Numbered from the stretch's first letter, positions 1-5,653 are shown. The stretch is DNA of 6,091 nt from an uncultured Deinococcales bacterium (GCA_937934635.1 CALGZD010000302.1:1-6091); one strand, 5' to 3'. Translations and numbers: made by a program. The notes: generated from the letters alone by a model not told the origin.

Positions 1-1
1 A

Positions 2-163
2 CGATACAGCAGTGTTAAAAGCATGATGTTTTGGACGCCATTTAGAGGAAGCCACGCCACTGACTACAACACAGTCCTAAACACAATGCGTGGCGTGGCC
101 CCTGCCCGTGGTTTCTTTAAACAAAAAATCAACGAAGTTTACCTTTTCATAAAAGACACTTAA
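2..163 (+). CDS. 3' end of an unrecognised ORF (partial at window edge)
   Basis: This frame is open from the first bases of the window to a TAA at 161-163. It gives at least 53 residues ending in KINEVYLFIKDT, while the other two + frames hit stops within the first 31 bases. The mix of residues (two Met, Trp, several Phe, Arg/Lys, few low-complexity runs) is compatible with the C-terminus of a real protein, but I recognise no family. It would converge on the YD-repeat remnant, with 54 bases between the two stop codons. A 10-bp inverted repeat (51-60 and 90-99) lies inside the frame. With no start visible and so few codons, chance remains possible. Confidence 0.3.
   Translation, partial: RYSSVKSMMFWTPFRGSHATDYNTVLNTMRGVAPARGFFKQKINEVYLFIKDT
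51..99. repeat. 10-bp perfect inverted repeat
   Basis: GCCACGCCAC at 51-60 is the exact reverse complement of GTGGCGTGGC at 90-99, with a 29-base spacer that holds a small GACT/AGTC pairing. It is more GC-rich than its surroundings and no T-run follows closely, so it is not a typical terminator. It may be an RNA structure inside the partial ORF or a remnant of a mobile-element end. Confidence 0.5.
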
Positions 164-217
164 AACAGAAAGCGATATAGTAAACTTTTGATAGGATTTT
201 GAGTTTTGAGCTAGCTT

Positions 218-905
218 CTAGTTATTAGTATTATGGTATCCAATAATGCGTGTTGTAAGTTCTAACGTTCCAAGGTCATAGTTTGGTTTCCACTCACCAG
301 AATCATTAGAATAAGTAACACATTCTTGACGTGTCCAGTTTAAGTGAACATCATATTCATACTTACAACCATGTATCCCAAGAATCTCATTACTGGCATT
401 GTACCTTATTGAGTCAAGCCTCTTACCTTGTTCGTCATAATTAAACACCACTCGATCAACTAAAGCTTCATCAGAGTAAGTTAAGATTTCAAGCCACTCA
501 CCATTTTCGTTATAGCTGAAAGTTTTATGTTGAAATACTACGTCATCTCGTCCAGACATCATCTCTTCAATGATATTGCCTTCTGAATCATGTTTAAACT
601 TGGTTGTGGCTATTTTTTCGTTCTGGGAATCAAACCACTGACTTTCGATACGATTGCTTAAAGCATCATATTTACTTTTAAATGCTTCTAGCAAATCACC
701 ATTAGCGTTGTATCTAGTCATTTGAGTTTGCTTACCTTGTTCGTCAAACTCAAACAAATCGTAGTTTACTAAATCATCGTTGCTATACCGATATATCTTT
801 GTCTGATTTCCCTGATCGTCATATTCGTAGTTAAGTTTACTAAAACTTCCATCAAAGCTACTTCTGTAAACTTCTATCCAATCTCCTTGTTCATTATATG
901 TATAT
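218..905 (-). pseudogene. YD/RHS-like repeat protein, 5'-truncated by the insertion sequence
   Basis: The - strand frame runs open from the IS boundary at 905 to a TAG at 218-220 and codes for about 228 residues. They form roughly eight repeats of 23-28 residues, each starting with an aromatic-rich Y-x-Y-D/N-x-x-G motif: YTYNEQGDW, YEYDDQGNQ, FEFDEQGKQ, a diverged KYDALSNR, FKHDSEGN, FSYNENGEW, FNYDEQGKR and finally KYEYDVHLNW. Each is usually followed by a basic residue, a tyrosine and a turn such as NANGD. This resembles the RHS/YD repeat family of extended beta-rich surface or toxin-carrier proteins. No signal peptide or start region is present, because the first repeat begins right at the IS end. 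The first possible in-frame starts are an internal TTG at 757 and an ATG further in, neither with a good ribosome site. The final repeat lacks the GN and ends ..IIGYHNTNN, which looks like a natural C-terminus. It is probably non-functional; no toxin domain remains. Confidence 0.75.
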
Positions 906-922
906 ACGGCTGATGTGAAATA
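906..922 (+). repeat. IS left terminal inverted repeat (transposase 3' side)
   Basis: ACGGCTGATGTGAAATA is identical to the reverse complement of 1895-1911. The match ends at 923 (G against A). One further outward base (905 T / 1912 A) also matches, so the true tip could lie one base further out. Confidence 0.9.
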
Positions 923-925
923 GAC

Positions 926-1831
926 TTAGGTTTCAATGGTAGAAAACGTTTGAATATCAATATTGTAAAATTTGCGAAGAAAGATTTTTAAAATATGGCT
1001 TGTAATCAAGGCAACAACCCTAGAAGCTAGCCCTATAACGGTTTTAGCCATCAGCTTTTCAAGATTTCTACCCACGTTTTGTAGTTCATTAAATACGCCT
1101 TCAACACGTTGACGACAGCTTCCAATAAGACTATCAAAGCCTAGAGGATTCTGTTCCTTTTGATTAACACGTTTAGGACAAAGCACTTTTACACCAAAAT
1201 CCTGTTCCATATCTTGCTGCCATGCATCACCAATAAAGCCTTTATCTGTAATGACTTCAGTACCCCTAGCATGCTCTAGTATTTCTTCGGCTGCGATTCT
1301 CTCATCTGTATTAGCAGGCACTAAGTCATAGACTATAGGTATACCTTCAAGTGTACTGAGAAGCACTAATTTGTAACCGTAGTACTTCATGGCCTTACTA
1401 GCACAGTAGCCATAATTAGCACTTCCTAAGAAGTCACTATTGTCTTTATTACGTTTATAACTTACGACAGGAACTGGTTTTGTATCAAGGAGTAAGTATT
1501 TCTGTAATTCCCTTACAATCGAGCTTTGCCAATGCTTTCTCAATTCTTCGACACGACCTCGCAACCCTCTAGCACGTACATTGAACTGGCTTTGGTCTAA
1601 CAATCGTGGAAACAGTTTTAGATGGTTTGCACGTATATAGCACAAGAATTGTCGTTCACTAGGAAAGGGTACATAATCCATTAACAACACCAACGTTACA
1701 ACTTCACTATCACTAAATTCTGGCTTTCGTCCAACTCTTACACACTTATTCGCTTTGAACCAATCATCTACCAATACATAAATGGTGGTTGCCAATGTTT
1801 CGATGTCTACGCTTTCCTTTATACTAGTCAT
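926..1831 (-). CDS. IS982-family transposase (DDE)
   Basis: A 301-residue DDE transposase that would cut and rejoin the element ends at 906-922 and 1895-1911. The N-terminal part (about 1-110) carries the family pattern PEFSDSEVVTLVLLMDY, followed by ERQFLCYI and LFPRLLDQSQFNVRARGLR. The RNase H-like catalytic region follows: likely acidic residues are D116 (LLLDTKPV), D196 (VITDKGF) and E244 (RQRVEGVFNEL). The spacing and surrounding residues fit the family, though the assignment is by eye. The ATG at 1831 is well supported, because AAGGAG (complement of 1840-1845) sits 8-9 bases upstream. The full length is intact, with no frameshift or internal stop. The TAA stop (926-928) lies just inside the left terminal repeat, and beyond it the same frame runs on into the YD-repeat remnant. 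Confidence 0.92.
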   Translation of the reverse strand: MTSIKESVDIETLATTIYVLVDDWFKANKCVRVGRKPEFSDSEVVTLVLLMDYVPFPSERQFLCYIRANHLKLFPRLLDQSQFNVRARGLRGRVEELRKHWQSSIVRELQKYLLLDTKPVPVVSYKRNKDNSDFLGSANYGYCASKAMKYYGYKLVLLSTLEGIPIVYDLVPANTDERIAAEEILEHARGTEVITDKGFIGDAWQQDMEQDFGVKVLCPKRVNQKEQNPLGFDSLIGSCRQRVEGVFNELQNVGRNLEKLMAKTVIGLASRVVALITSHILKIFLRKFYNIDIQTFSTIET

Positions 1832-1894
1832 GGGAGCTTCTCCTTATTCGTCTTTGGGTTGCTCCCTTATTTTATCAGGCTTTTTGAGCTATTT

Positions 1895-1911
1895 TATTTC
1901 ACATCAGCCGT
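1895..1911 (-). repeat. IS right terminal inverted repeat (transposase 5' side)
   Basis: TATTTCACATCAGCCGT is the exact reverse complement of 906-922. It lies 63 bases upstream of the transposase ATG and marks the outer end of the element on the accA side. Confidence 0.9.
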
Positions 1912-1917
1912 AGAGGT

Positions 1918-1954
1918 TGTTTTACGCACGAATAAATTCGTGCAACGTAAAACA
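1918..1954. repeat. Long imperfect palindrome beside the IS end
   Basis: TGTTTTACG plus CACGAAT (1918-1933) pairs with ATTCGTG (1936-1942) and CGTAAAACA (1946-1954). That makes a 16-bp stem with a 2-base loop and a 3-base bulge (1943-1945) on one side. It starts 7 bp outside the IS right end. No T-run follows on either strand, so it is not a standard terminator; it could be a dispersed palindromic repeat or a structured site favoured by the IS. Confidence 0.6.
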
Positions 1955-2022
1955 TCCAACTTAAAGCTACGTAATCAACTGGCTTTAAAACCTTAAAGAC
2001 AGAAAAACCATATACTAAAGTT

Positions 2023-2041
2023 TCTGGACTGAAAGTCCAGA
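2023..2041. repeat. Short hairpin, 8-bp stem
   Basis: TCTGGACT and AGTCCAGA flank a GAA loop. Only a weak T-stretch (GTTTTC) follows on the + strand and no gene ends nearby, so a terminator role is unproven. Confidence 0.4.
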
Positions 2042-2084
2042 GTTTTCACTGACAGCTGTGACAATGAACGAACCCTGCGACCTT

Positions 2085-2437
2085 GAGTTTAGACTTCACT
2101 CAACATGTCTAGCATCCACACTCGATTAAAAATCAGAAAGCAAAAATCGTCAAACAGTACTTAAAAGTGTTCATTTATAGGGCTTGCTCAGCCTAAGGCT
2201 TGCAATATGAGAGTATAGAAGTAATGATGAATAGAAGGTTGTTTCGAGATATATTTTCGTTAGGTTATCAGCATGAAATTAGGGAGACAACCTACCTAAA
2301 AAGGAAGTATAGATTGCTAGTGGGTATGCTTATGTGGTGAGTTGAAATACTGATTTAGAGCGTCTGCGACGGTGTTTCTGGGATTTTCCCTTAAGAAATA
2401 CCAATCCCAAGATATATTTGATTTGAAGTCTAAACTC
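2085..2437. repeat. 14-bp inverted repeat pair bounding ~350 bp (possible MITE or IS remnant)
   Basis: GAGTTTAGACTTCA at 2085-2098 is the exact reverse complement of TGAAGTCTAAACTC at 2424-2437. A perfect 14-bp match at this distance is unlikely by chance in so short a window. The enclosed 325 bp has no transposase-length frame; its longest open stretch is a 38-codon ORF at 2224-2340. Size and termini are what a non-autonomous miniature element or decayed IS would show, but I see no target duplication outside the arms. Confidence 0.35.
2224..2340 (+). CDS. Doubtful small basic ORF, 38 codons
   Basis: ATGATG at 2224 opens a frame that reads MMNRRLFRDIFSLGYQ and so on, rich in Arg/Lys and aromatics, ending at TGA (2338-2340). 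The frame is open back to 2197, upstream of which is a TAA. No clear Shine-Dalgarno site precedes it. It lies wholly inside the 2085-2437 inverted-repeat segment, so it may be a relic of a mobile-element gene or chance. I recognise no family. Confidence 0.15.
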   Translation: MMNRRLFRDIFSLGYQHEIRETTYLKRKYRLLVGMLMW

Positions 2438-2486
2438 CAATGGATTACATCTTAACAGACTATTTGCTGCCATCAGTCAAGACTGC

Positions 2487-2520
2487 AAAAAAATAAAGCC
2501 ACCTGCTAACAGATGGCTTT
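2487..2520 (-). terminator. Rho-independent terminator of the accDA operon
   Basis: Read on the - strand, AAAGCCATCTG and CAGGTGGCTTT form an 11-bp stem with one U-G wobble and a UUAG loop. An A-rich edge and a run of seven T follow (complement of 2487-2493). It begins 22 bases after the accA stop codon, as expected for the end of this transcript. On the + strand the wobble becomes a C-A mismatch, so it is best in the accA direction. Confidence 0.9.
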
Positions 2521-2542
2521 GGATTTACGCTTGTTGATTAAC

Positions 2543-3610
2543 TTAACTAGCGGCCTTAGCTCCTGAATTATCTTTACTGCTATTCGTAACTTCAGCGATT
2601 CCGTCAGCATCATTTGCTTTGAGGTCATTTTCTTCTGTAGCTTCTTGAACCATATCTTGAATTGCATCTTCAAAATAGCCAATATTTCTAAAACGGGTTT
2701 GTCTTTGTTGTAGGAGTTCTTCGGAGCCTAAGGTGCTCAAAGTATTTAGTTCTTGCTCTAAGGTGTGCTCGAGCCTGCGAATCATCTCTTTTGGATCTCT
2801 GTGTGCCCCACCTGCAGGTTCTCCAACAATATCATCAACAACCTTAAATTCAAGCAAGTCTTTAGCCGTTAGCTTTAACGCTTCCGCAGCCTTCTCCGCC
2901 TCTGCAGCATCTCGCCACAAAATAGCAGCGCAAGACTCAGGGCTAATCACTGAATAAATGGCATTTTCCAAAATCAAAACTCGGTTGGCAATGCCAATCG
3001 CCAAAGCACCGCCTGAACCACCTTCACCAATGACCACACTGATAACAGGTACTTTCAGTTCACCCATACGGCGAATACTCTCAGCAATCACCCATGCCTG
3101 ACCTTGCTCTTCAGCCTTAATACCTGGATATGCACCAGAAGTATCAATCAAAGTAATCACAGGCAGACTAAACTTGTCTGCTAGATCAAACATACGCATC
3201 GCTTTGCGGTAGCCACTCGGATGTGCCATGCCAAAGTTACGATGGATATTCTCTTTAGTATCTCGCCCTTTTTGCTGGGCAATAACTACTACGGTGCGTC
3301 CTGCAAATCGCCCCATGCCAGCAATAATCGCTGGGTCATCACCCAAGACTCTATCACCATGTAATTCACTAAAGTTAGGCATCATGAACTGGATATAATC
3401 CAGTGCTGTAGGTCTACCTGCGGCTCTCGCAACCTGAACACGCTGCCAACGCGTGATGTTTTCAAAGGTTTCTTGCTTTAATTTAACCAAACGCTCCTCA
3501 AGAACACTTACTTCTTGAGAAATATCAATATTTTGCTCTTCAGCAAATTGACGCATATCATCAATTTTTGCTTGTAAATCATCAATGGGTTGTTCAAAGG
3601 GCAGGGGCAT
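2543..3610 (-). CDS. accA: Acetyl-CoA carboxylase carboxyltransferase subunit alpha
   Basis: With AccD it forms the cytoplasmic carboxyltransferase that moves the carboxyl group from carboxybiotin-BCCP to acetyl-CoA, giving malonyl-CoA for fatty acid synthesis. The N-terminal helix region (PFEQPIDDLQAKIDDMR) and the crotonase-like core are typical: GRPTALDYI, HGDRVLGDDPAIIAG, QQKGRDTKENIHRNFGM, LIDTSGAYPG and GEGGSGGALAIG, then AIYSVISPESCAAILW. I choose the ATG at 3610, giving 355 residues, because AAGGAG lies 7 bases upstream; an in-frame TTG two codons earlier lies too close to that site. The start lies 17 bp inside accD, so translation is probably coupled. The E. coli protein is about 319 residues and ends near the NIGYF-equivalent; here about 40 further residues, acidic and Asn/Ala/Ser-rich, follow. 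Function is secure; the role of the tail is unknown. Confidence 0.97.
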   Translation of the reverse strand: MPLPFEQPIDDLQAKIDDMRQFAEEQNIDISQEVSVLEERLVKLKQETFENITRWQRVQVARAAGRPTALDYIQFMMPNFSELHGDRVLGDDPAIIAGMGRFAGRTVVVIAQQKGRDTKENIHRNFGMAHPSGYRKAMRMFDLADKFSLPVITLIDTSGAYPGIKAEEQGQAWVIAESIRRMGELKVPVISVVIGEGGSGGALAIGIANRVLILENAIYSVISPESCAAILWRDAAEAEKAAEALKLTAKDLLEFKVVDDIVGEPAGGAHRDPKEMIRRLEHTLEQELNTLSTLGSEELLQQRQTRFRNIGYFEDAIQDMVQEATEENDLKANDADGIAEVTNSSKDNSGAKAAS

Positions 3611-4463
3611 GGACAAGCTCCTTATTTCTGAGTAATCTCACGAACTGAACTAAGCGTGACTTCAATCTATCACGAGGAATAACATCATCAAGCATTCCCT
3701 TTTCGAGCAAAAATTCTGCACGTTGGAAACCTTCAGGCAAATCTTGTTTGATTGTCTGTTTAATAACACGCTGCCCAGCGAAACCAATCAGCGCATTTGG
3801 CTCAGCAACAATAATATCACCTAAAGTCGAAAAGCTTGCAGTAACCCCTCCTGTTGTCGGGTCAGTCAACACGCTTATAAAGGGTAAACGCTTCTTGGAA
3901 AGATTTTCTAAAGCCAAAATTGTTTTTGCCATCTGCATAAGAGATATCGCACCTTCTTGCATTCGGGCACCCCCTGAGGCAGTCACCGTGATAAAGCTAC
4001 GATCTTCTTCAGCAGCCTGCTCAGCCGCTCTGGTAATTTCTTCTCCCACAACTGAACCCATCGATCCACCTGCAAATTGGAAATCCATAACCGCAAGCGC
4101 AACAGGCTCGCCACCAAGTCTAGCTGCACCAGTAATGATGGCATCTGGACGCTTCTGCTTTTCTTGAGAACGCTTTAAGCGAGATGGATAACTCTCGGTA
4201 TCAACGAATGAAAGTGGGTCTTGTGCTTGAATTTCACCTGACCACTGAACAAACGACCCTTCGTCAGCAAGAAAATTGACACGGTCAAGTGCTGGCATTC
4301 TATAGTGATGTCCACACTCTGGACATAGATGATAATGGGAAATTAAATCTTTACGGTAAATTTGTTTGCCACAGCCATCACATTTCAACCACAAGCCTGC
4401 TGGCCCGCTATCGTCATCGGATCTGGTGGCACGTTTACGTCTAAACCATCGTTCTAAAGCCAT
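3594..4463 (-). CDS. accD: Acetyl-CoA carboxylase carboxyltransferase subunit beta
   Basis: The 289-residue partner of AccA in the acetyl-CoA carboxylase carboxyltransferase (E. coli AccD is about 304). The N-terminal zinc finger is complete: C28-x2-C31 and C47-x2-C50 in WLKCDGCG and LCPECGHHYRMP. The crotonase-fold core follows, with RPDAIITGAARLGG (105-118), the oxyanion/active-site stretch SGGARMQEGAISLMQ (163-177), DPTTGGVTASF (201-211) and GFAGQRVIKQT (227-237). The ATG at 4463 is preceded by GAGG with a 6-base spacer. The TGA stop (3594-3596) lies within accA, and the accA ribosome site is inside accD's last codons. The E. coli zinc-finger region has been reported to bind accA/accD mRNA; the same cysteines are present here, but regulation is not shown by this sequence. 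The upstream AT-rich stretch has TATAAG and TATATA as weak -10 candidates without a good -35. Confidence 0.97.
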   Translation of the reverse strand: MALERWFRRKRATRSDDDSGPAGLWLKCDGCGKQIYRKDLISHYHLCPECGHHYRMPALDRVNFLADEGSFVQWSGEIQAQDPLSFVDTESYPSRLKRSQEKQKRPDAIITGAARLGGEPVALAVMDFQFAGGSMGSVVGEEITRAAEQAAEEDRSFITVTASGGARMQEGAISLMQMAKTILALENLSKKRLPFISVLTDPTTGGVTASFSTLGDIIVAEPNALIGFAGQRVIKQTIKQDLPEGFQRAEFLLEKGMLDDVIPRDRLKSRLVQFVRLLRNKELVHAPAL

Positions 4464-4582
4464 TAAATACCTCGGTTTACTTATATAGTCACTTATAGAA
4501 AAACTAAAGATTCTCTTAAAAAACTTAGTAATGTAATCTTAATATATCTCAAAACTGTATCCTGAATCACACAAAAACATCA

Positions 4583-4732
4583 CTAAATCATCATTTTTGC
4601 AGTTCCTTTGCCCGCTTTTGCATTAGAAAACACACTAGAAACCACACTAGAAAGCAGCACAAAAACCATCAATTTAACAACTATAGATTGAATTAGCCTA
4701 AATAAAATCCATCTAAAGTTGGATATCTTCAA
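4583..4732 (-). CDS. Possible small single-span membrane peptide, 49 codons
   Basis: The - strand frame runs from TTG at 4732 to TAG at 4583-4585 and would encode a basic N-terminus (MKISNFRWILFRLIQS), a hydrophobic stretch (IVVKLMVFVLLSSVVSSVF) and a Lys/Gly-rich tail (NAKAGKGTAKMMI). This is the layout of a small inner-membrane protein or an uncleaved signal peptide. An in-frame ATG at 4669 would give 28 residues. Neither start has a clear Shine-Dalgarno site. The hydrophobic part coincides with the 12-bp tandem repeat, which stays in frame as a four-residue period (VLLS-SVVS-SVFS). It lies 119 bp upstream of accD on the same strand. Chance in AT-rich DNA is a serious alternative. Confidence 0.22.
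   Translation of the reverse strand: MKISNFRWILFRLIQSIVVKLMVFVLLSSVVSSVFSNAKAGKGTAKMMI
4621..4668. repeat. 12-bp tandem repeat, about 3.5 copies
   Basis: Units CATTAGAAAACA, CACTAGAAACCA and CACTAGAAAGCA stand head to tail at 4621-4656, followed by a diverged fourth (GCACAAAAACCA). Units two and three differ at one base. The period is a multiple of three, so it does not disturb the possible small ORF on the other strand. Confidence 0.75.
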
Positions 4733-4895
4733 TTATTAACCATGTCTCAGGTCATGTTTCGACCCTAGAATCACATGCTCTAACAGATAGTCTAACAATC
4801 ACCATAAAAGAAAACAGGGTATGATTTAACCTTTATGTTAGACAATATGTTGCTTTTGAGCTTGTTAGTCTTGCTTTTCAAGTTACAGCAATTGG

Positions 4896-4932
4896 TTAAG
4901 CATCAATTTAAGCATCACTGGTTTAAGCATCA
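4896..4932 (+). repeat. Three direct copies of TTAAGCATCA
   Basis: Perfect copies occur at 4896-4905, 4908-4917 and 4923-4932, with starts 12 and 15 bases apart. They lie just before the 10-bp array. They could be regulator half-sites or simple slippage products; the sequence alone does not decide. Confidence 0.65.
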
Positions 4933-4960
4933 TTACCCTCTTCATTACTAATCATCATTG

Positions 4961-5010
4961 CCAACCATTGCCAATCATTGCCAATCATTGCCAATCATTG
5001 CCAGTCATTG
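4961..5010. repeat. 10-bp tandem repeat, five copies
   Basis: The unit CCAATCATTG is repeated five times: three perfect central copies (4971-5000), one variant on each side (CCAACCATTG, CCAGTCATTG), and a partly matching unit before them (4951-4960). The period is close to one helical turn, so bound proteins or bends would be phased. It ends 139 bp upstream of the ybjN-like start. The 10-bp period brings stop codons into every frame, so it is not coding. Confidence 0.9.
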
Positions 5011-5135
5011 CTAAAGCTTTCAAACACGTAATAACGCCATTAATCTACTAGCTTTAAGCACACTCTTTGGGTGAAGCGTCCAATCATGAAAAATCAAAGA
5101 AGAATAAACCAATATTTTTGTCATGAAACAAGTTG

Positions 5136-5141
5136 TATAGT
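5136..5141 (+). promoter_or_regulatory. Candidate -10 element of the ybjN-like gene
   Basis: TATAGT lies 8 bases before the ATG. TTGTCA (5118-5123) resembles a -35 box but the 12-base gap is too short for a normal sigma-70 promoter. If this -10 is used, transcription would start at about 5148-5150, giving a leaderless or nearly leaderless mRNA, which fits the missing Shine-Dalgarno site. Confidence 0.25.
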
Positions 5142-5149
5142 CAAGTGTT

Positions 5150-5635
5150 ATGCAAGATTCGAGTAGTTTTAAAACTACCCATACAAAAAATGGCAACGCA
5201 CAAACATCTGATGCTGCTCTTGAGATTGTTAACCATGAAATTTTGTCATCACTTCTGAATGGCATTGGTTATAGCTATGATTTTCCAAAATCAGACCTGT
5301 GTGTGGTTAAGCTTGATGAGAGCACCAATATGCTCATCATTTTGTATGGTCAAAACTCAGAAACTAAAGGCGAAGCGAACAGCCTAAAGTTCCGTTCTGC
5401 ATGGGGTAACTCAAAAAAGCTTGGTGACAAAGCCATCAATGCCTTTAACCGCAAGTTTCGCTTTGTCAAAGCTTACCTTGACCATGAAGGTGACCCTATT
5501 TTGGAAAGTGACATCTTAGTAGAAGGCTCGAGCCCACGCTATATCCAAAACACCATCCTAAAATTTATGGAACTCGTGACAACATTTGAAACCTTCATGG
5601 CACTTGCAGAGGACTTTGAAGTCAGCAACAGCTAG
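5150..5635 (+). CDS. YbjN-domain protein
   Basis: A 161-residue soluble protein of the YbjN family (Pfam calls it a putative bacterial sensory transduction regulator; its biochemical role is not established, and in E. coli ybjN has been linked to motility and stress phenotypes). The first 20 or so residues are polar and probably disordered. The domain covers about 23-155: a beta strand pattern around CVVKLDESTNMLIILYG (51-67), then the family hallmark INAFNRKFRFVKAYLD (96-111) with GDPILESDILVEG (114-126), and a C-terminal helix YIQNTILKFMELVTTFETFM. No signal peptide or membrane span is seen. The ATG at 5150 opens the frame but no Shine-Dalgarno sequence precedes it. It stands alone, divergent from accD, with no co-directional neighbour in the window. 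Confidence 0.85.
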   Translation: MQDSSSFKTTHTKNGNAQTSDAALEIVNHEILSSLLNGIGYSYDFPKSDLCVVKLDESTNMLIILYGQNSETKGEANSLKFRSAWGNSKKLGDKAINAFNRKFRFVKAYLDHEGDPILESDILVEGSSPRYIQNTILKFMELVTTFETFMALAEDFEVSNS

Positions 5636-5653
5636 AAGTCAAAAACAGCTAAT

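Larger units (their letters stand above)
906..1911 (-). mobile_element. IS982-family insertion sequence, apparently complete (1006 bp)
   Basis: One intact transposase gene lies between perfect 17-bp terminal inverted repeats, and the total length of about 1.0 kb is usual for the IS982 family. The family call rests on the transposase sequence and this architecture. The left end is only 3 bp from the transposase stop codon, while the right end leaves about 80 bp for promoter and leader. Flanking bases (ATGTATAT on the left, AGAGGTTG on the right) do not match, so no target-site duplication is visible. The coding remnant on the left does not continue on the right, which points to a deletion or recombination after insertion. 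The element itself looks capable of movement. Confidence 0.9.
1912..2486. other. Intergenic stretch without a convincing gene
   Basis: Between the IS and the accA terminator all frames are broken by frequent stops. What I can see is a long imperfect palindrome (1918-1954), a short 8-bp-stem hairpin (2023-2041), a 14-bp inverted repeat with arms at 2085-2098 and 2424-2437, and a 38-codon ORF between those arms. No YD-repeat coding sequence appears here, so the missing 5' part of the truncated gene left of the IS is not on this side. Confidence 0.6.
4464..5149. other. Long divergent intergenic region between accD and the ybjN-like gene, rich in short repeats
   Basis: The 686 bases separate two divergently transcribed genes. 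They contain a 12-bp tandem repeat (4621-4668), an inverted GTCTAACA/TGTTAGAC pair (4790-4797 and 4836-4843), three copies of TTAAGCATCA (4896-4932) and a 10-bp tandem array (4961-5010). The - strand has a possible 49-codon ORF (4583-4732). Promoters for both flanking genes must lie here or close by, but no strong -35/-10 pair stands out. Confidence 0.7.

Noticed and set aside
218..757. Treating the YD-repeat ORF as an intact 179-residue gene starting at 757
   Set aside because: The start codon is TTG with no ribosome site, and the same repeat pattern continues upstream in frame to the IS boundary at 905, so this is a truncated gene.
905..928. Fusion of the transposase to the YD-repeat remnant
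   Set aside because: They share a reading frame, but the transposase TAA at 926-928 separates them and I see no readthrough signal.
2733..2957. 74-codon + strand ORF
   Set aside because: It lies wholly antisense to accA, whose protein is strongly conserved; it is Ser/Ala-rich as shadow frames often are.
3608..3616. TTG at 3616 as the accA start
   Set aside because: It lies directly after AAGGAG with almost no spacer, while the ATG at 3610 has a normal 7-base spacer.
3748..4167. 139-codon + strand ORF
   Set aside because: It is antisense to the conserved core of accD and has no recognisable family features.
4951..5010. CRISPR-like array
   Set aside because: The 10-bp units are contiguous with no spacers, and no cas gene is near.
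5020..5265. 81-codon - strand ORF
   Set aside because: Its first part is antisense to the ybjN-like gene and the rest runs into the intergenic spacer; no ribosome site or family features.
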